Source: Paraburkholderia elongata
GTDB lineage: Bacteria > Pseudomonadota > Gammaproteobacteria > Burkholderiales > Burkholderiaceae
Assembly: GCF_013177735.1 (NCBI RefSeq)
Contig: NZ_WOEZ01000117.1
Coordinates: forward strand, 24,087 to 88,086
Length of the DNA: 64,000 nt
Direction of reading: 5' to 3'
Made by a program: the position numbers and the translations under genes. The notes beneath the pieces are model-generated. The model saw nothing but the letters and a program-made list of their open reading frames with translations. It searched no databases and was not told where the DNA came from. Shown piece by piece: positions 55,631-63,200 of this stretch (the stretch's first letter is position 1; every line of letters starts with the position of its first letter).

Positions 55631-55668
55631 GCGATGGGGCGATAGTCGGGCGATCTCAGGAGAACGGA

Positions 55669-55875
55669 ATGAACATCCTGGAATTGGCGGCGGATGCTGG
55701 AATGCTGGTCGTACTTGACGGCAGGATCGGTCGCACCGAGTACCGAAGCGTCCATGGAACGCTGGATGCGTTTCAGCGTTTTGTTCACGCGTTGGAATCG
55801 GCACTGGCGAATAACGAGGAGTCCGATGGGTCTCACTGTCGGGGCGGCCTGTGCGCGGAGTCTTCGTCATCCTGA
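55669..55875 (+). CDS. small hypothetical protein
   Basis: A 68-residue acidic protein beginning MNILELAADAGMLVVLDGRIG, with an E-Y-R-S-V-H-G-T-L-D-A-F-Q-R-F helix-like middle and a Ser-rich tail. I do not recognise a family. AGGAG lies six bases before the ATG at 55,669. An in-frame ATG at 55,627 would overlap the previous stop (ATGA) and add 14 residues. It probably forms an operon with the gene before it. Confidence 0.6.
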   Translation: MNILELAADAGMLVVLDGRIGRTEYRSVHGTLDAFQRFVHALESALANNEESDGSHCRGGLCAESSSS

Positions 55876-56036
55876 AGAAATGGTGCCTGAGGGCCGGGCC
55901 ACCATGGAGGCCCTCAGGCTGACCTGGGAATGCGCATCTGGCTGCTGGCCATGAAACTGGAGCGGGTGCAGGACACGCTGGTGCCGGATCGAGTTCGCTC
56001 ACACTGGGGAGCGAGCTCGATTGGATGGAGAGACTG

Positions 56037-56486
56037 ATGAAGATTTCCGCAACCTACGCCTGGGTGACGGCGCTTGCTGCATTCGCCGCGGGGCTCCCTC
56101 CGGTCTCGTCCTACGCCTACGCGCTCGATCCGCAACTCGACTGTAGATCGAACGCACACGCGTTCATCGCCCCGCTCCTGAAGGACCAGTACATCGATCC
56201 GAAGCCGATGCGCGTCGAAGCGAACTCGGTCAACGCATTTCGACCGGCGCACGGCAGCAACCTGACGGCATTTGGCTTTCGGGTCTACGCCGTCCTCGGG
56301 TATGAACACGACGATGCACTGTTCAAACGCGGAAATGGCCAGCCTGTTAGGGACTCGGCCTATGGCGTGGTAGTGATCGGCCCCACCGAGTCAGTAGAAG
56401 CGCAGGCGCACCAGGCGGGTAGCGGCGCAGTCATTCATCAAATAGTCCCCCTCTTGCTAACGGCGATTTTCTGCAGCGGACCGTGA
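56037..56486 (+). CDS. exported hypothetical protein
   Basis: A 149-residue protein with an N-terminal signal peptide (MKISATYAWVTALAAFAAG, possible cleavage near Y-A-Y-A). The mature part contains a Cys pair (C-R-S-N near the start and C-S-G-P at the end) that could form a disulphide. It has F-R-P-A-H-G-S-N-L-T-A-F-G-F and G-Y-E-H-D-D-A-L-F motifs that look like a conserved periplasmic protein of Burkholderia. Function unknown. An upstream ATG four codons earlier exists. Confidence 0.65.
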   Translation: MKISATYAWVTALAAFAAGLPPVSSYAYALDPQLDCRSNAHAFIAPLLKDQYIDPKPMRVEANSVNAFRPAHGSNLTAFGFRVYAVLGYEHDDALFKRGNGQPVRDSAYGVVVIGPTESVEAQAHQAGSGAVIHQIVPLLLTAIFCSGP

Positions 56487-56739
56487 CGCGCGCAGCGGCG
56501 CGGTCATCGCAAGTCGTACACTGCTATCGGGCCGCTACAGGTATTGATCCACGCTGCTCATCTGTCCTGGACAGACCGACTCATTTCGCTATCGGAACAC
56601 AGCGGCCGCAAGCATGCAATGAAGGAAACGTGGCAGCGATGCGGAAGTGAAATTGGCAGCAGCAACCAGCGTCGTCACATCCTGGAAAAACCCGCATCCC
56701 AATTCGGGCGACTATCCCATTTGACCGTGCTGGAAGGGG
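56487..56739. other. intergenic region
   Basis: About 250 bp between the exported protein gene and the maturase fragment; nothing recognisable. Confidence 0.3.
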
Positions 56740-56850
56740 TTTGATTTCCTCGGATGGAACATCCGCAAGTACAACGGCAAGCTGTTGATGAAGCCGTCCA
56801 AAGCGAACGTCAAAGCCCATCTTGACAAGAACCGTCGCACATTGTCGACG
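56740..56850 (+). pseudogene. fragment of a group II intron reverse transcriptase/maturase
   Basis: About 37 codons read F-D-F-L-G-W-N-I-R-K-Y-N-G-K-L-L-M-K-P-S-K, then N-V-K-A-H-L-D-K. This is the conserved end of the reverse transcriptase domain of LtrA-type proteins, just before domain X. Nothing upstream or downstream belongs to an intron, so only a scar of a former insertion is left. Confidence 0.8.
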
Positions 56851-56982
56851 ATCCGCACATTGATGTCGAACTTCCGGACCTGGCCCGAACTTAGCCGGAA
56901 GCGAAGCTTCTGTGAAAATTTCGAAGAGCCTATCGAAATCCTCCGCGGACGACCCAGCCGATAAATCACCCGTTGGTGGCGC

Positions 56983-57222
56983 TCATGAAAACAGCGGCAA
57001 AGTCTCGACCACTGGCGGCCGACTACGACGGGCAGCCGGAGACCGCCGAGTGAGTGCGGCTGCTTCCTCGTCGCATGAGGCAAGGCGCATCTTGATATCC
57101 GACAGTCTCTTCCAGACAGATCCGTGAATAGAACATTCTGCCAACGCCCGCTCGAGATGGTTGAGCAGTTCCGACAAGCTCGCGTCTCCCGCCCCCTGCC
57201 CTACGAACTTCCGCTTTCGCAT
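56983..57222 (-). CDS. small hypothetical protein downstream of the SET gene
   Basis: A 79-residue basic protein with a helical middle (SELLNHLERALAECSIHG; VWKRLSDIKMRLASC) and a Pro/Arg-rich tail. No family recognised. AGGGAG lies seven bases before the ATG at 57,222. It follows the 69-residue gene by 39 bp on the same strand, so SET, the 69-residue protein and this one may be one operon. Confidence 0.5.
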   Translation of the reverse strand: MRKRKFVGQGAGDASLSELLNHLERALAECSIHGSVWKRLSDIKMRLASCDEEAAALTRRSPAARRSRPPVVETLPLFS

Positions 57223-57261
57223 AAGACCGCTCCCTGGTCGGACATCCGCCGCGTATCGGCA

Positions 57262-57471
57262 TCACCACAAATCGTCAAGATCCAGCGACATCTGTTCCTT
57301 CGTCCTGGCGTCAGAAGGTGCGTCGGGCGCAAACCCCCTTGACAACGCCATTTTTAGCACATCGAGATGAAAAACCGCGTCCGCGCAGATCTGGATAAAG
57401 CCGTCACCCGGCTGCTTCGGGCCGGTGCCGCTTTCCAAACCGGCATGGCTGTCGTGCCCAGCCTGTACCAT
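57262..57471 (-). CDS. small hypothetical protein directly after the SET gene
   Basis: A 69-residue acidic protein starting MVQAGHDSHAG, five bases after the SET stop codon. It has a helix-like stretch (GFIQICADAVFHLDVLKMAL) and an acidic C-terminus D-L-D-D-L-W. No family recognised; the upstream GAGCGGG is a weak ribosome binding site, so translation may depend on coupling to the SET gene. Confidence 0.4.
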   Translation of the reverse strand: MVQAGHDSHAGLESGTGPKQPGDGFIQICADAVFHLDVLKMALSRGFAPDAPSDARTKEQMSLDLDDLW

Positions 57472-57476
57472 CCCGC

Positions 57477-57917
57477 TCACATCACATCCGCCAGCATCGA
57501 CCGACGACAATCCGGAGCGGTACAGGCACACGCATATTGGGCCCGTGCCTCTTCATCCTCATGGTCGTCGACGGCAAGCAGGTAATCGATGAACAGTTCT
57601 TCTCCCGCGTCGATCGGCCGGAGCGTGTGGATGAAAATCCGACCCTCATCCTCGATGGTCTCGCAGTTCGGCGTACATGCATGGTTCAGCCAGCGGGCAC
57701 TGTTGCCGTCCCGGCTGCCATCAATGACGCGCCCGTCCGACAGGCCGAACAGGAACGTATGTCCAACGACACCCTCACGCCGGTGCCGCCGCAACGCGTT
57801 TCGCCACGTCGTGATTTCACCCTTGTACGCAAGCACGCGCTCGCCCGCTGCGAGCGGACGCATCGCAAATACACCCTTGCCGTGAACCGGCGATCTCCGG
57901 ACGATGACGCGTCGCAT
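57477..57917 (-). CDS. SET-domain protein methyltransferase
   Basis: A 146-residue compact SET protein. V-H-G-K-G-V-F-A is near residue 12-19 and L-A-Y-K-G-E follows. The cofactor/knot motif is R-W-L-N-H-A-C-T-P-N-C (about 75-85) and E-L-F-I-D-Y carries the catalytic Tyr (about 112). A post-SET Cys group Y-A-C-A-C-T-A-P-D-C is at the C-terminus and could bind zinc with the N-H-x-C Cys. SET enzymes transfer methyl from S-adenosylmethionine to protein lysines. Bacterial examples are known, but their targets are mostly unknown; HU, encoded 600 bp away on the same strand, is a possible substrate (speculative). Confidence 0.9.
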   Translation of the reverse strand: MRRVIVRRSPVHGKGVFAMRPLAAGERVLAYKGEITTWRNALRRHRREGVVGHTFLFGLSDGRVIDGSRDGNSARWLNHACTPNCETIEDEGRIFIHTLRPIDAGEELFIDYLLAVDDHEDEEARAQYACACTAPDCRRSMLADVM

Positions 57918-58065
57918 TGTGTTGCCCTGGCTATGCCCATGCGCGAGTATAGGGCGGCCAATTTCCGCCGCTATGGTGGTGAAATGAAGAGGCCGTTGCT
58001 GCGACCTCCAGCCTTAGGCGGCCGCATCCCAGCCTGGGACGTAGGTACGTTTTGATCTGCGACAT

Positions 58066-58311
58066 TCAGGGTTGGTCGTCAGATGACCTGCGATGCAGGC
58101 CAGATTCAGAAGAGCTGGGCGCCGAATCGCGCAGGCTACCCCACTTCACCCTGCTCACGAAGGTCCTGCCCGTTGTGTCGAGCGATTCGATCATCGCCTG
58201 TTGCCCACGCGCTTCCGCGATGACGCGCACGATGCGCGTCCGGTAGCGCAGCAACGCACCGATGGTCGGGCACGAGGTCTGCCGCCGGGTCCGTGATCGT
58301 TTCTTTTCCAT
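58066..58311 (-). CDS. small basic hypothetical protein
   Basis: An 81-residue, strongly basic protein starting MEKKRSRTRRQTS, with a compact middle of alternating hydrophobic residues (LLRYRTRIVRVIAEARGQQAMIES) that could form beta-strands like a small nucleic-acid-binding domain. No family recognised. There is no clear ribosome binding site; TATATAGAT lies just upstream of the ATG. Orientation is the same as HU and SET. Confidence 0.4.
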   Translation of the reverse strand: MEKKRSRTRRQTSCPTIGALLRYRTRIVRVIAEARGQQAMIESLDTTGRTFVSRVKWGSLRDSAPSSSESGLHRRSSDDQP

Positions 58312-58514
58312 GCGGGTATCTATATAGACAGGCAGTGAAGCGCAGGGGCCGCGGTACACCGCGGCATCTCGCAACCCACGCTACCAGGCCAGCCGATCCG
58401 TGTCCAGGCCTGCTGCCTGTTCACTACATTCCAATGCGACTGCCGCCCCATCAGTCGCGGCGATTCGACGGGGACGCCGATAGCAGCAATCCGGCCGGCG
58501 GCTTGCTTCCGGCT

Positions 58515-58793
58515 TCAGGCGCCGTTCACCGCATCCTTGAACGCCTTGCCCGCCGTGAATTTCACCGTCTTCGCGGCCGGGATCTGGATCTCCGCACCGG
58601 TCGCCGGATTGCGTCCGACCCGTGCGGCTCGCGCCCCCGTCGAAAACGAGCCGAATCCGATCAGCTGTACCGTTTTGCCCTTCGTCAGTTCGCCCGTGAT
58701 GGCCGCGATCACCGCGTCGATCGTCTCGCCCGTGGCGACCTTGCTGTCGTAGGTCTTCGCGGCGACAGCATCCACCAGTTCCTGCTTGTTCAT
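58515..58793 (-). CDS. HU-family DNA-binding protein
   Basis: A 92-residue histone-like protein of the HU/IHF family. It starts MNKQELVDAVA, has the G-F-G-S-F hinge, the beta-arm around R-V-G-R-N-P-A-T-G-A-E-I-Q-I-P with the conserved Pro that inserts into DNA, and ends F-T-A-G-K-A-F-K-D-A-V. It binds and bends DNA without strong sequence preference as a dimer. GAGGGATCACA precedes the ATG. Confidence 0.95.
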   Translation of the reverse strand: MNKQELVDAVAAKTYDSKVATGETIDAVIAAITGELTKGKTVQLIGFGSFSTGARAARVGRNPATGAEIQIPAAKTVKFTAGKAFKDAVNGA

Positions 58794-59442
58794 TGTGATC
58801 CCTCGTAGTGGTTGATTAATGTCGTCACCCTACCCGATCGGTGCCGCTTTGCGCAATTGGCCCTCCGTCGCACCCACGCCAGATTGGCCACCCTATGCCC
58901 GCCCGTCATCGGTGTCGTGTCCACTGCCCGGCTGTTGATACCGGCTGGGAGACTTTGCACGTGCAAAGACAGAGGTGCTTGTGGAGAGAGGTCAGCGTCC
59001 ACCGTTCCATGCCGAAGCCTCAGCTCTGTCCTCCACAGTCTCCGACCGGCGCAGGCCATCGACATTCCGACACGCCTTGGTGGGCATTCCGCGTCTTCTG
59101 CTGCCCGGCCCCCGCGTGCCGCGTGGCCTCCGGTCACATCACAGCAGTCCGGTCGCGCGCCTTCAAACTCCTCCGCCTACAGCCGGTTCGGCGCGGTGAT
59201 AACGGGTGTTATCTCCGCCCCGACCAGCAGATTCACTTGCCACGAGCGTAGCGACGGCACTAAGAAGTCTCCTCTATTCCGCCATTTTGGGATTTTGCAT
59301 AAAAGGAATTGAACTAAACCGCTGACGCGGTATGGTGGCTGGCCAACGTTCCCGTCCTGGCCGGCGCCGCGGGCATTCCTTTCCGGGTGCGACGATGACA
59401 GTGCAATTCACCGCACCTGCTCATCCCGAAAGGAGTCCTGCC
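58794..59442. other. intergenic region upstream of HU
   Basis: About 650 bp. Open frames on both strands are unrecognisable and have no convincing start sites. It must hold the HU promoter. The right part leads into the integrase remnant and the RIT element. Confidence 0.35.
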
Positions 59443-59490
59443 ATGACACCCCTACGTCAGCGGATGGTCGAGGATATGCGCGTTCGCTAA
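59443..59490 (+). pseudogene. first 15 codons of a tyrosine-recombinase/integrase-like gene
   Basis: Behind AAAGGAG the frame reads MTPLRQRMVEDMRVR then TAA. This is the usual start of a family of phage-type integrases (M-T-P-L-R-Q-R-M-I-E-D-M-x-x-R). Homology ends at the stop, where the RIT element sequence seems to begin, so the gene was probably cut by that insertion. Confidence 0.6.
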
Positions 59491-59503
59491 TACGGAGGAT
59501 TTT

Positions 59504-59570
59504 GTAATGTGAAGGAAACCCCGCTACGTGTTGTCGAAGCTAGACAGAATGCTTCTCTCCTTCACATTAC
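59504..59570. repeat. 13-bp perfect inverted repeat at the RIT left end
   Basis: GTAATGTGAAGGA (59,504-59,516) and its exact complement TCCTTCACATTAC (59,558-59,570) are 41 bases apart, between the integrase remnant and the end of the third recombinase gene. They could form recombinase-binding arms or a terminator hairpin. Confidence 0.75.
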
Positions 59571-59581
59571 GATATGACATC

Positions 59582-60586
59582 TCAAAGCGAATCAAGCCAA
59601 TCCAATAACGAAGCGGACCGCTTCCAGCGAGGGGGTGGCCTGATCCCGGAAGGCGCATCGAACCGTTGAAGTGCGTCGCGCATCGTTTGCATGTTAGCGC
59701 GGGCATACTGATTGGTCGTATCGAGGCTCGAATGTCCAAGCCAACTTCTGATGACCGTAACATCAACCTTTGAAGCCACCAGATGGACGGCTGTTGTGTG
59801 TCTCCATACATGTGGCGTGATGCGTTTTGACGATAAGGAAGGAAGCTGTTGACACGCAGCCTGGACATATTGGCGCATTTTGAACCTTACGCCGGAGGCG
59901 CTCAGTGGGGTGCCGTAGCGATTGACAAAGAGACGCTGATCTGGAGCACGCGGGTGGCGTTTCAACAGAGCCAGGAGTAGCGCTGCTGTTTCGGGCCACA
60001 ACGGACAGATCCGTTCCTTTTTGCCTTTCCCCACGAGTCTCGCCTGGCAAGGTGCATCGAACCGTATGTCCTGCGGGCAAAGATCCAGAGCTTCCTGGAT
60101 GCGCGCGCCTGTATTGTAAAGAAAGGACAGCAGAGCGTGATCACGCTGCCCCTCCACGGTACTGCGGTCTGGCTGGGCAAGAATGCCCGCTACTTCGTCT
60201 GATTCCAGATAGCAGATCAGACGTCGTTGCATGCGCTTGCTCGGAATGGCGAGTACTTCCGCACACTGGGCCAGCGCCGAAGGCTCTTGCGCTTGCACAA
60301 AACGGAAAAAACTTTTTATCGCTGCGAGACGGCAGTTGCGTGTGCCGATAGAAACGTGCCGCTCAACTTCAGTATGCTGGAGGAAGGCACAGATCTCAGT
60401 AGCGGTGATTTGCGCCAGGCTCAGGCGTGCGATCGGCCGCTTTTGGCGTTCAGAGGTGAAACGAAGAAATAAGCGCCATGTATCTCGATAGGACCAGACG
60501 GTGTGAGCAGAGACGTTGCGCTGCTGCACGAGCCAGTTCTCGAAGAAGGCGTGTAACAGTTGAACAAACGATGCGGTCATTCGCAT
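59582..60586 (-). CDS. ritC: tyrosine recombinase, third gene of RIT element
   Basis: A 334-residue phage-type integrase. The N-terminal SAM-like core-binding domain covers about residues 5-100. Catalytic residues are Arg in N-T-G-A-R-I-Q-E (about 160), H-x-W-R in P-H-V-W-R-H-T (about 270), His in W-L-G-H-S-S-L and the nucleophile Tyr in N-Q-Y-A-R-A-N. The start overlaps the second gene by ten bases and has GGAGGTGA upstream. It acts with its two partners to move the element; the exact division of labour is not known. Confidence 0.92.
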   Translation of the reverse strand: MRMTASFVQLLHAFFENWLVQQRNVSAHTVWSYRDTWRLFLRFTSERQKRPIARLSLAQITATEICAFLQHTEVERHVSIGTRNCRLAAIKSFFRFVQAQEPSALAQCAEVLAIPSKRMQRRLICYLESDEVAGILAQPDRSTVEGQRDHALLSFLYNTGARIQEALDLCPQDIRFDAPCQARLVGKGKKERICPLWPETAALLLALLKRHPRAPDQRLFVNRYGTPLSASGVRFKMRQYVQAACQQLPSLSSKRITPHVWRHTTAVHLVASKVDVTVIRSWLGHSSLDTTNQYARANMQTMRDALQRFDAPSGIRPPPRWKRSASLLDWLDSL

Positions 60587-61956
60587 GATTCACCTCCAAC
60601 CGATTCACCGAGGTTGTGTGCGCCGAAGACCTCGAACCGTTCGGACGCTTGCTGCAGCAACTCTTGCGTCGTGGTGAGATAGACGAGGGTCGACTTGATA
60701 CTGGCGTGCCCAAGATATGCCGCCAGGTAAGGCAGATGCACCTGGGGATTAATCCCGTCGCGATACCAGGCGGTCATCCGATTCACCGCCATGGCATGAC
60801 GAAGATCATGGACGCGAGGACCAGCACGACCTGGCAAGGGCTTCAGGCCGGAATCCCGGATTACCTGGACGAGCAGCTTGCTGACTCTGATCTGGGAGTA
60901 GCCTCGGGATGTCTGTATGTTCCAGAACAGGGCCGAGCCGCCATCGGCGGGGGCGCCGGCTAGCAGGCGGGCATGGAGATAGCCGCTCAGCGCAGTCATG
61001 ACCGTTGTGGTGACCGGCAACCGGCGCGACTTGAAGAATTTCGTGTCGCGCACTGAGATGGAGGCGGTTTCCAAATCAATGTCTTGCACCTTCAGACGGA
61101 CGATTTCCCCAAGCCGAAGCCCGGCACAATAGGCGAGCACGATCATTGTGTACAACGCAATCGGCCGCAGGGACGCTCGCGGAGATGGGAAGGCACTCGC
61201 AGTCTTGAGCAGTTGCGCGACCTCGTCTGGCGTATAGATGTAAGGCCGCCGCTGGCTTCGCTTGACCGCACCACGCAGACCCCGAGGCGATTCAGGCGGC
61301 TCGACAGGTACGCCGTTGCGCTGAAGGGCTTTAGCGATAACACGGCCCGTGTCGATGCAATCCATTGCGTGCTGCGGCGTCGATGCGGCGTTGGCCCACT
61401 CTCGAACGAGCACTTTGAGGGGTTCTGACTCGAGATCAGGCCGGGTTTGAAGAAAACGATCGAACCGAGCCAGCCTGCTTTGTATGGTTTGGTAGCGATA
61501 CCCCAGCGACTGCATCAGCGTCACGTGCTTTCGCATTAACGGGCCGAGATGACTTGCGAAGCGTGGCAGCGGCCGAATTGCCTCCAGGGCGACATCGGGA
61601 TCCGGTCTGAGCAAGGCACGAACCACTGGTGTAGTTCCGCGTGGGCTGTACGAGGCTCGCAGATTCGCCAACGGATTGCATTCAAGATGCCCATTCGCAA
61701 CCAACCAGTCGAGAAAGCGATCCACGAGCCTCGCATGGCCGAAGAGCACATATTCTGGCAACGACCTGGCTCTCTCTTTAAGCCAATACTCGATAGTTGA
61801 ACGCGAAGGAGGCTGAGTGCCAGCACACGCCAGAGCGCACCGCTGGAACCCATCAAGAACATAGTGGTAACTGTTGCGCGCAGAGGAGCTTCGCAAGCAT
61901 AGTTGTTTGACGAACTCTCTGTACAGGTTGCGTTCGGCGTCGGGCCAACTGTTCAT
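60577..61956 (-). CDS. ritB: tyrosine recombinase, second gene of RIT element
   Basis: A 459-residue recombinase, longer than usual because of an N-terminal extension of about 100 residues before the core-binding domain. Catalytic marks are A-G-L-R-L-G-E (Arg), V-H-D-L-R-H-A (HxxR), Y-L-G-H-A-S-I-K-S-T and the Tyr in L-V-Y-L-T-T-T. ATG at 61,956 overlaps the stop of the first gene (ATGA) and follows GGGGAG; the open frame extends further upstream but this start fits the coupling. Confidence 0.92.
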   Translation of the reverse strand: MNSWPDAERNLYREFVKQLCLRSSSARNSYHYVLDGFQRCALACAGTQPPSRSTIEYWLKERARSLPEYVLFGHARLVDRFLDWLVANGHLECNPLANLRASYSPRGTTPVVRALLRPDPDVALEAIRPLPRFASHLGPLMRKHVTLMQSLGYRYQTIQSRLARFDRFLQTRPDLESEPLKVLVREWANAASTPQHAMDCIDTGRVIAKALQRNGVPVEPPESPRGLRGAVKRSQRRPYIYTPDEVAQLLKTASAFPSPRASLRPIALYTMIVLAYCAGLRLGEIVRLKVQDIDLETASISVRDTKFFKSRRLPVTTTVMTALSGYLHARLLAGAPADGGSALFWNIQTSRGYSQIRVSKLLVQVIRDSGLKPLPGRAGPRVHDLRHAMAVNRMTAWYRDGINPQVHLPYLAAYLGHASIKSTLVYLTTTQELLQQASERFEVFGAHNLGESVGGESCE

Positions 61957-63182
61957 GATTTGCTCCCCGTCGGAACTTCCAACGCCACTTCGCGCAATTC
62001 GTCCATGGACAGTTTTAAATACTGCTTCGAGGAGCTCAATGAGCGATGGCCCAGAACATCTGCGATCGTCTTGAGCGAAGACTCCGCACCCAGCAGGCTG
62101 ACCGCACACGCGTGACGTAATGCATGAGGTCCCTGTTTGCCGGAGACGGAGACGCCCGCATCATGGAGGCGATCTACAACAATGTGATACACCGCGTAAC
62201 CTTGTATCGCCCGGTAGGGAGCCACAGCCCGAACAAAGATCTCGCGAGCAGCGGTCTGGGGACGACCGTTGCGCAGATACTCGAGAATAGCTTCGCCAAC
62301 AGGTTGCAGCAATGGCAGCATGGATTCCGATCTGGTCTTGGTATGGCGGATGCGCACGCATTCCCTCCTCCAATCCAGCTCTTCCAGGCGAAGTCTCGCC
62401 ACTTCGCTTGCGCGCAGACCATAGGTACAAAGCATCAGCACGATCGCATAGTCGCGCAACCCCTTCGGGCTGCGGTCCTCGCGCGCGGCTTTGAGAAGCA
62501 ACTCGACTTCTCTGATACGTATCGCCGATGGAATACTCTCATCGGTATAGAGTCGAGGACTGATCAAACTCGGGGCGAGATCAAGGGCGATCCAGCCGTG
62601 CTGGTGCAGGTAGCGCAGGAAGCTTCGCAAAGCGTTCACCAGATTCTTAAGGGCGCCGCGCCCCAGTTGAGATGCCCTTGACTGCACATAGCGATCGACG
62701 TCGGTCAGCGTGAGCTTCGCAAGCAGTGCCTCCGTACCTCTTTCGCCCAGTGATTCGAGAAAATGTTGGGCAACGCGTTGACGCACGGACAGCGTTCCTC
62801 TCGCAAGATCACGCATCGTTACCAGCGAGCTGAGAAATGATTCGCAAAGTTGTTGATGAAAAGCCTCTCGTGGGCTTGCCGGCTTTGCAACTGGAGGCCA
62901 GCGGCCTTGCACCACGCGCAGTAGCGTCTGAACACCGCTGCGATGCCAGTTGCGCCACGCGGCAAGATTCTTCGGATACCTTCCGTTAGAGCGCCGGAAC
63001 CGGCGCAGCTGGTAGTCTAGATACGCCGTCACGTGGACGGGTCGAGTCTGTTCGATGTCGACCTGGTGCTGTTGCATATAGGTGAAGAACCGCTGGGCAA
63101 CGCACAGGCTGCGTTTACATGCCTCAGCGGAGTACCTTTGCTCGCGCAGATGGGCTTCGAGCCGGGCGATAGGCTCCGGCAA
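61953..63182 (-). CDS. ritA: tyrosine recombinase, first gene of RIT element, start probably truncated
   Basis: A 409-residue XerC/D-like recombinase. It has an N-terminal core-binding region (S-A-E-A-C-K-R-S-L-C-V-A-Q-R-F-F). Catalytic residues are Arg in Y-G-L-R-A-S-E (about 240), H-x-x-R in P-H-A-L-R-H-A, V-L-G-H-R-S-L-S-S-S and Tyr in K-Q-Y-L-K-L. The only available start is TTG at 63,182 without a ribosome binding site. IS1380-like sequence begins within about 15 bases upstream, so a few N-terminal codons and the promoter may be lost and the trio may be silent or driven from the IS. Confidence 0.88.
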   Translation of the reverse strand: MPEPIARLEAHLREQRYSAEACKRSLCVAQRFFTYMQQHQVDIEQTRPVHVTAYLDYQLRRFRRSNGRYPKNLAAWRNWHRSGVQTLLRVVQGRWPPVAKPASPREAFHQQLCESFLSSLVTMRDLARGTLSVRQRVAQHFLESLGERGTEALLAKLTLTDVDRYVQSRASQLGRGALKNLVNALRSFLRYLHQHGWIALDLAPSLISPRLYTDESIPSAIRIREVELLLKAAREDRSPKGLRDYAIVLMLCTYGLRASEVARLRLEELDWRRECVRIRHTKTRSESMLPLLQPVGEAILEYLRNGRPQTAAREIFVRAVAPYRAIQGYAVYHIVVDRLHDAGVSVSGKQGPHALRHACAVSLLGAESSLKTIADVLGHRSLSSSKQYLKLSMDELREVALEVPTGSKS

Positions 63183-63200
63183 TGATCCTAAAAACCGCAG

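Larger units (their letters stand above)
59491..63184 (-). mobile_element. recombinase-in-trio (RIT) element
   Basis: Three tyrosine recombinase genes in a row, each overlapping the next, in the order of 409, 459 and 334 residues. This is the known layout of RIT elements. The left end abuts a truncated integrase start and carries a 13-bp inverted repeat. The right end is cut by or next to an IS1380-family element, so the other terminus is not seen. Confidence 0.85.

Noticed and set aside
55318..55875. 185-residue open frame covering the two small genes
   Set aside because: The in-frame ATG codons at 55,627 and 55,669 with AGGAG, plus the conserved 82-residue gene in another frame, explain the region better.
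58812..59312. 166-residue open frame upstream of HU
   Set aside because: High-GC open frames occur on several frames here; no start signal or family pattern supports one.
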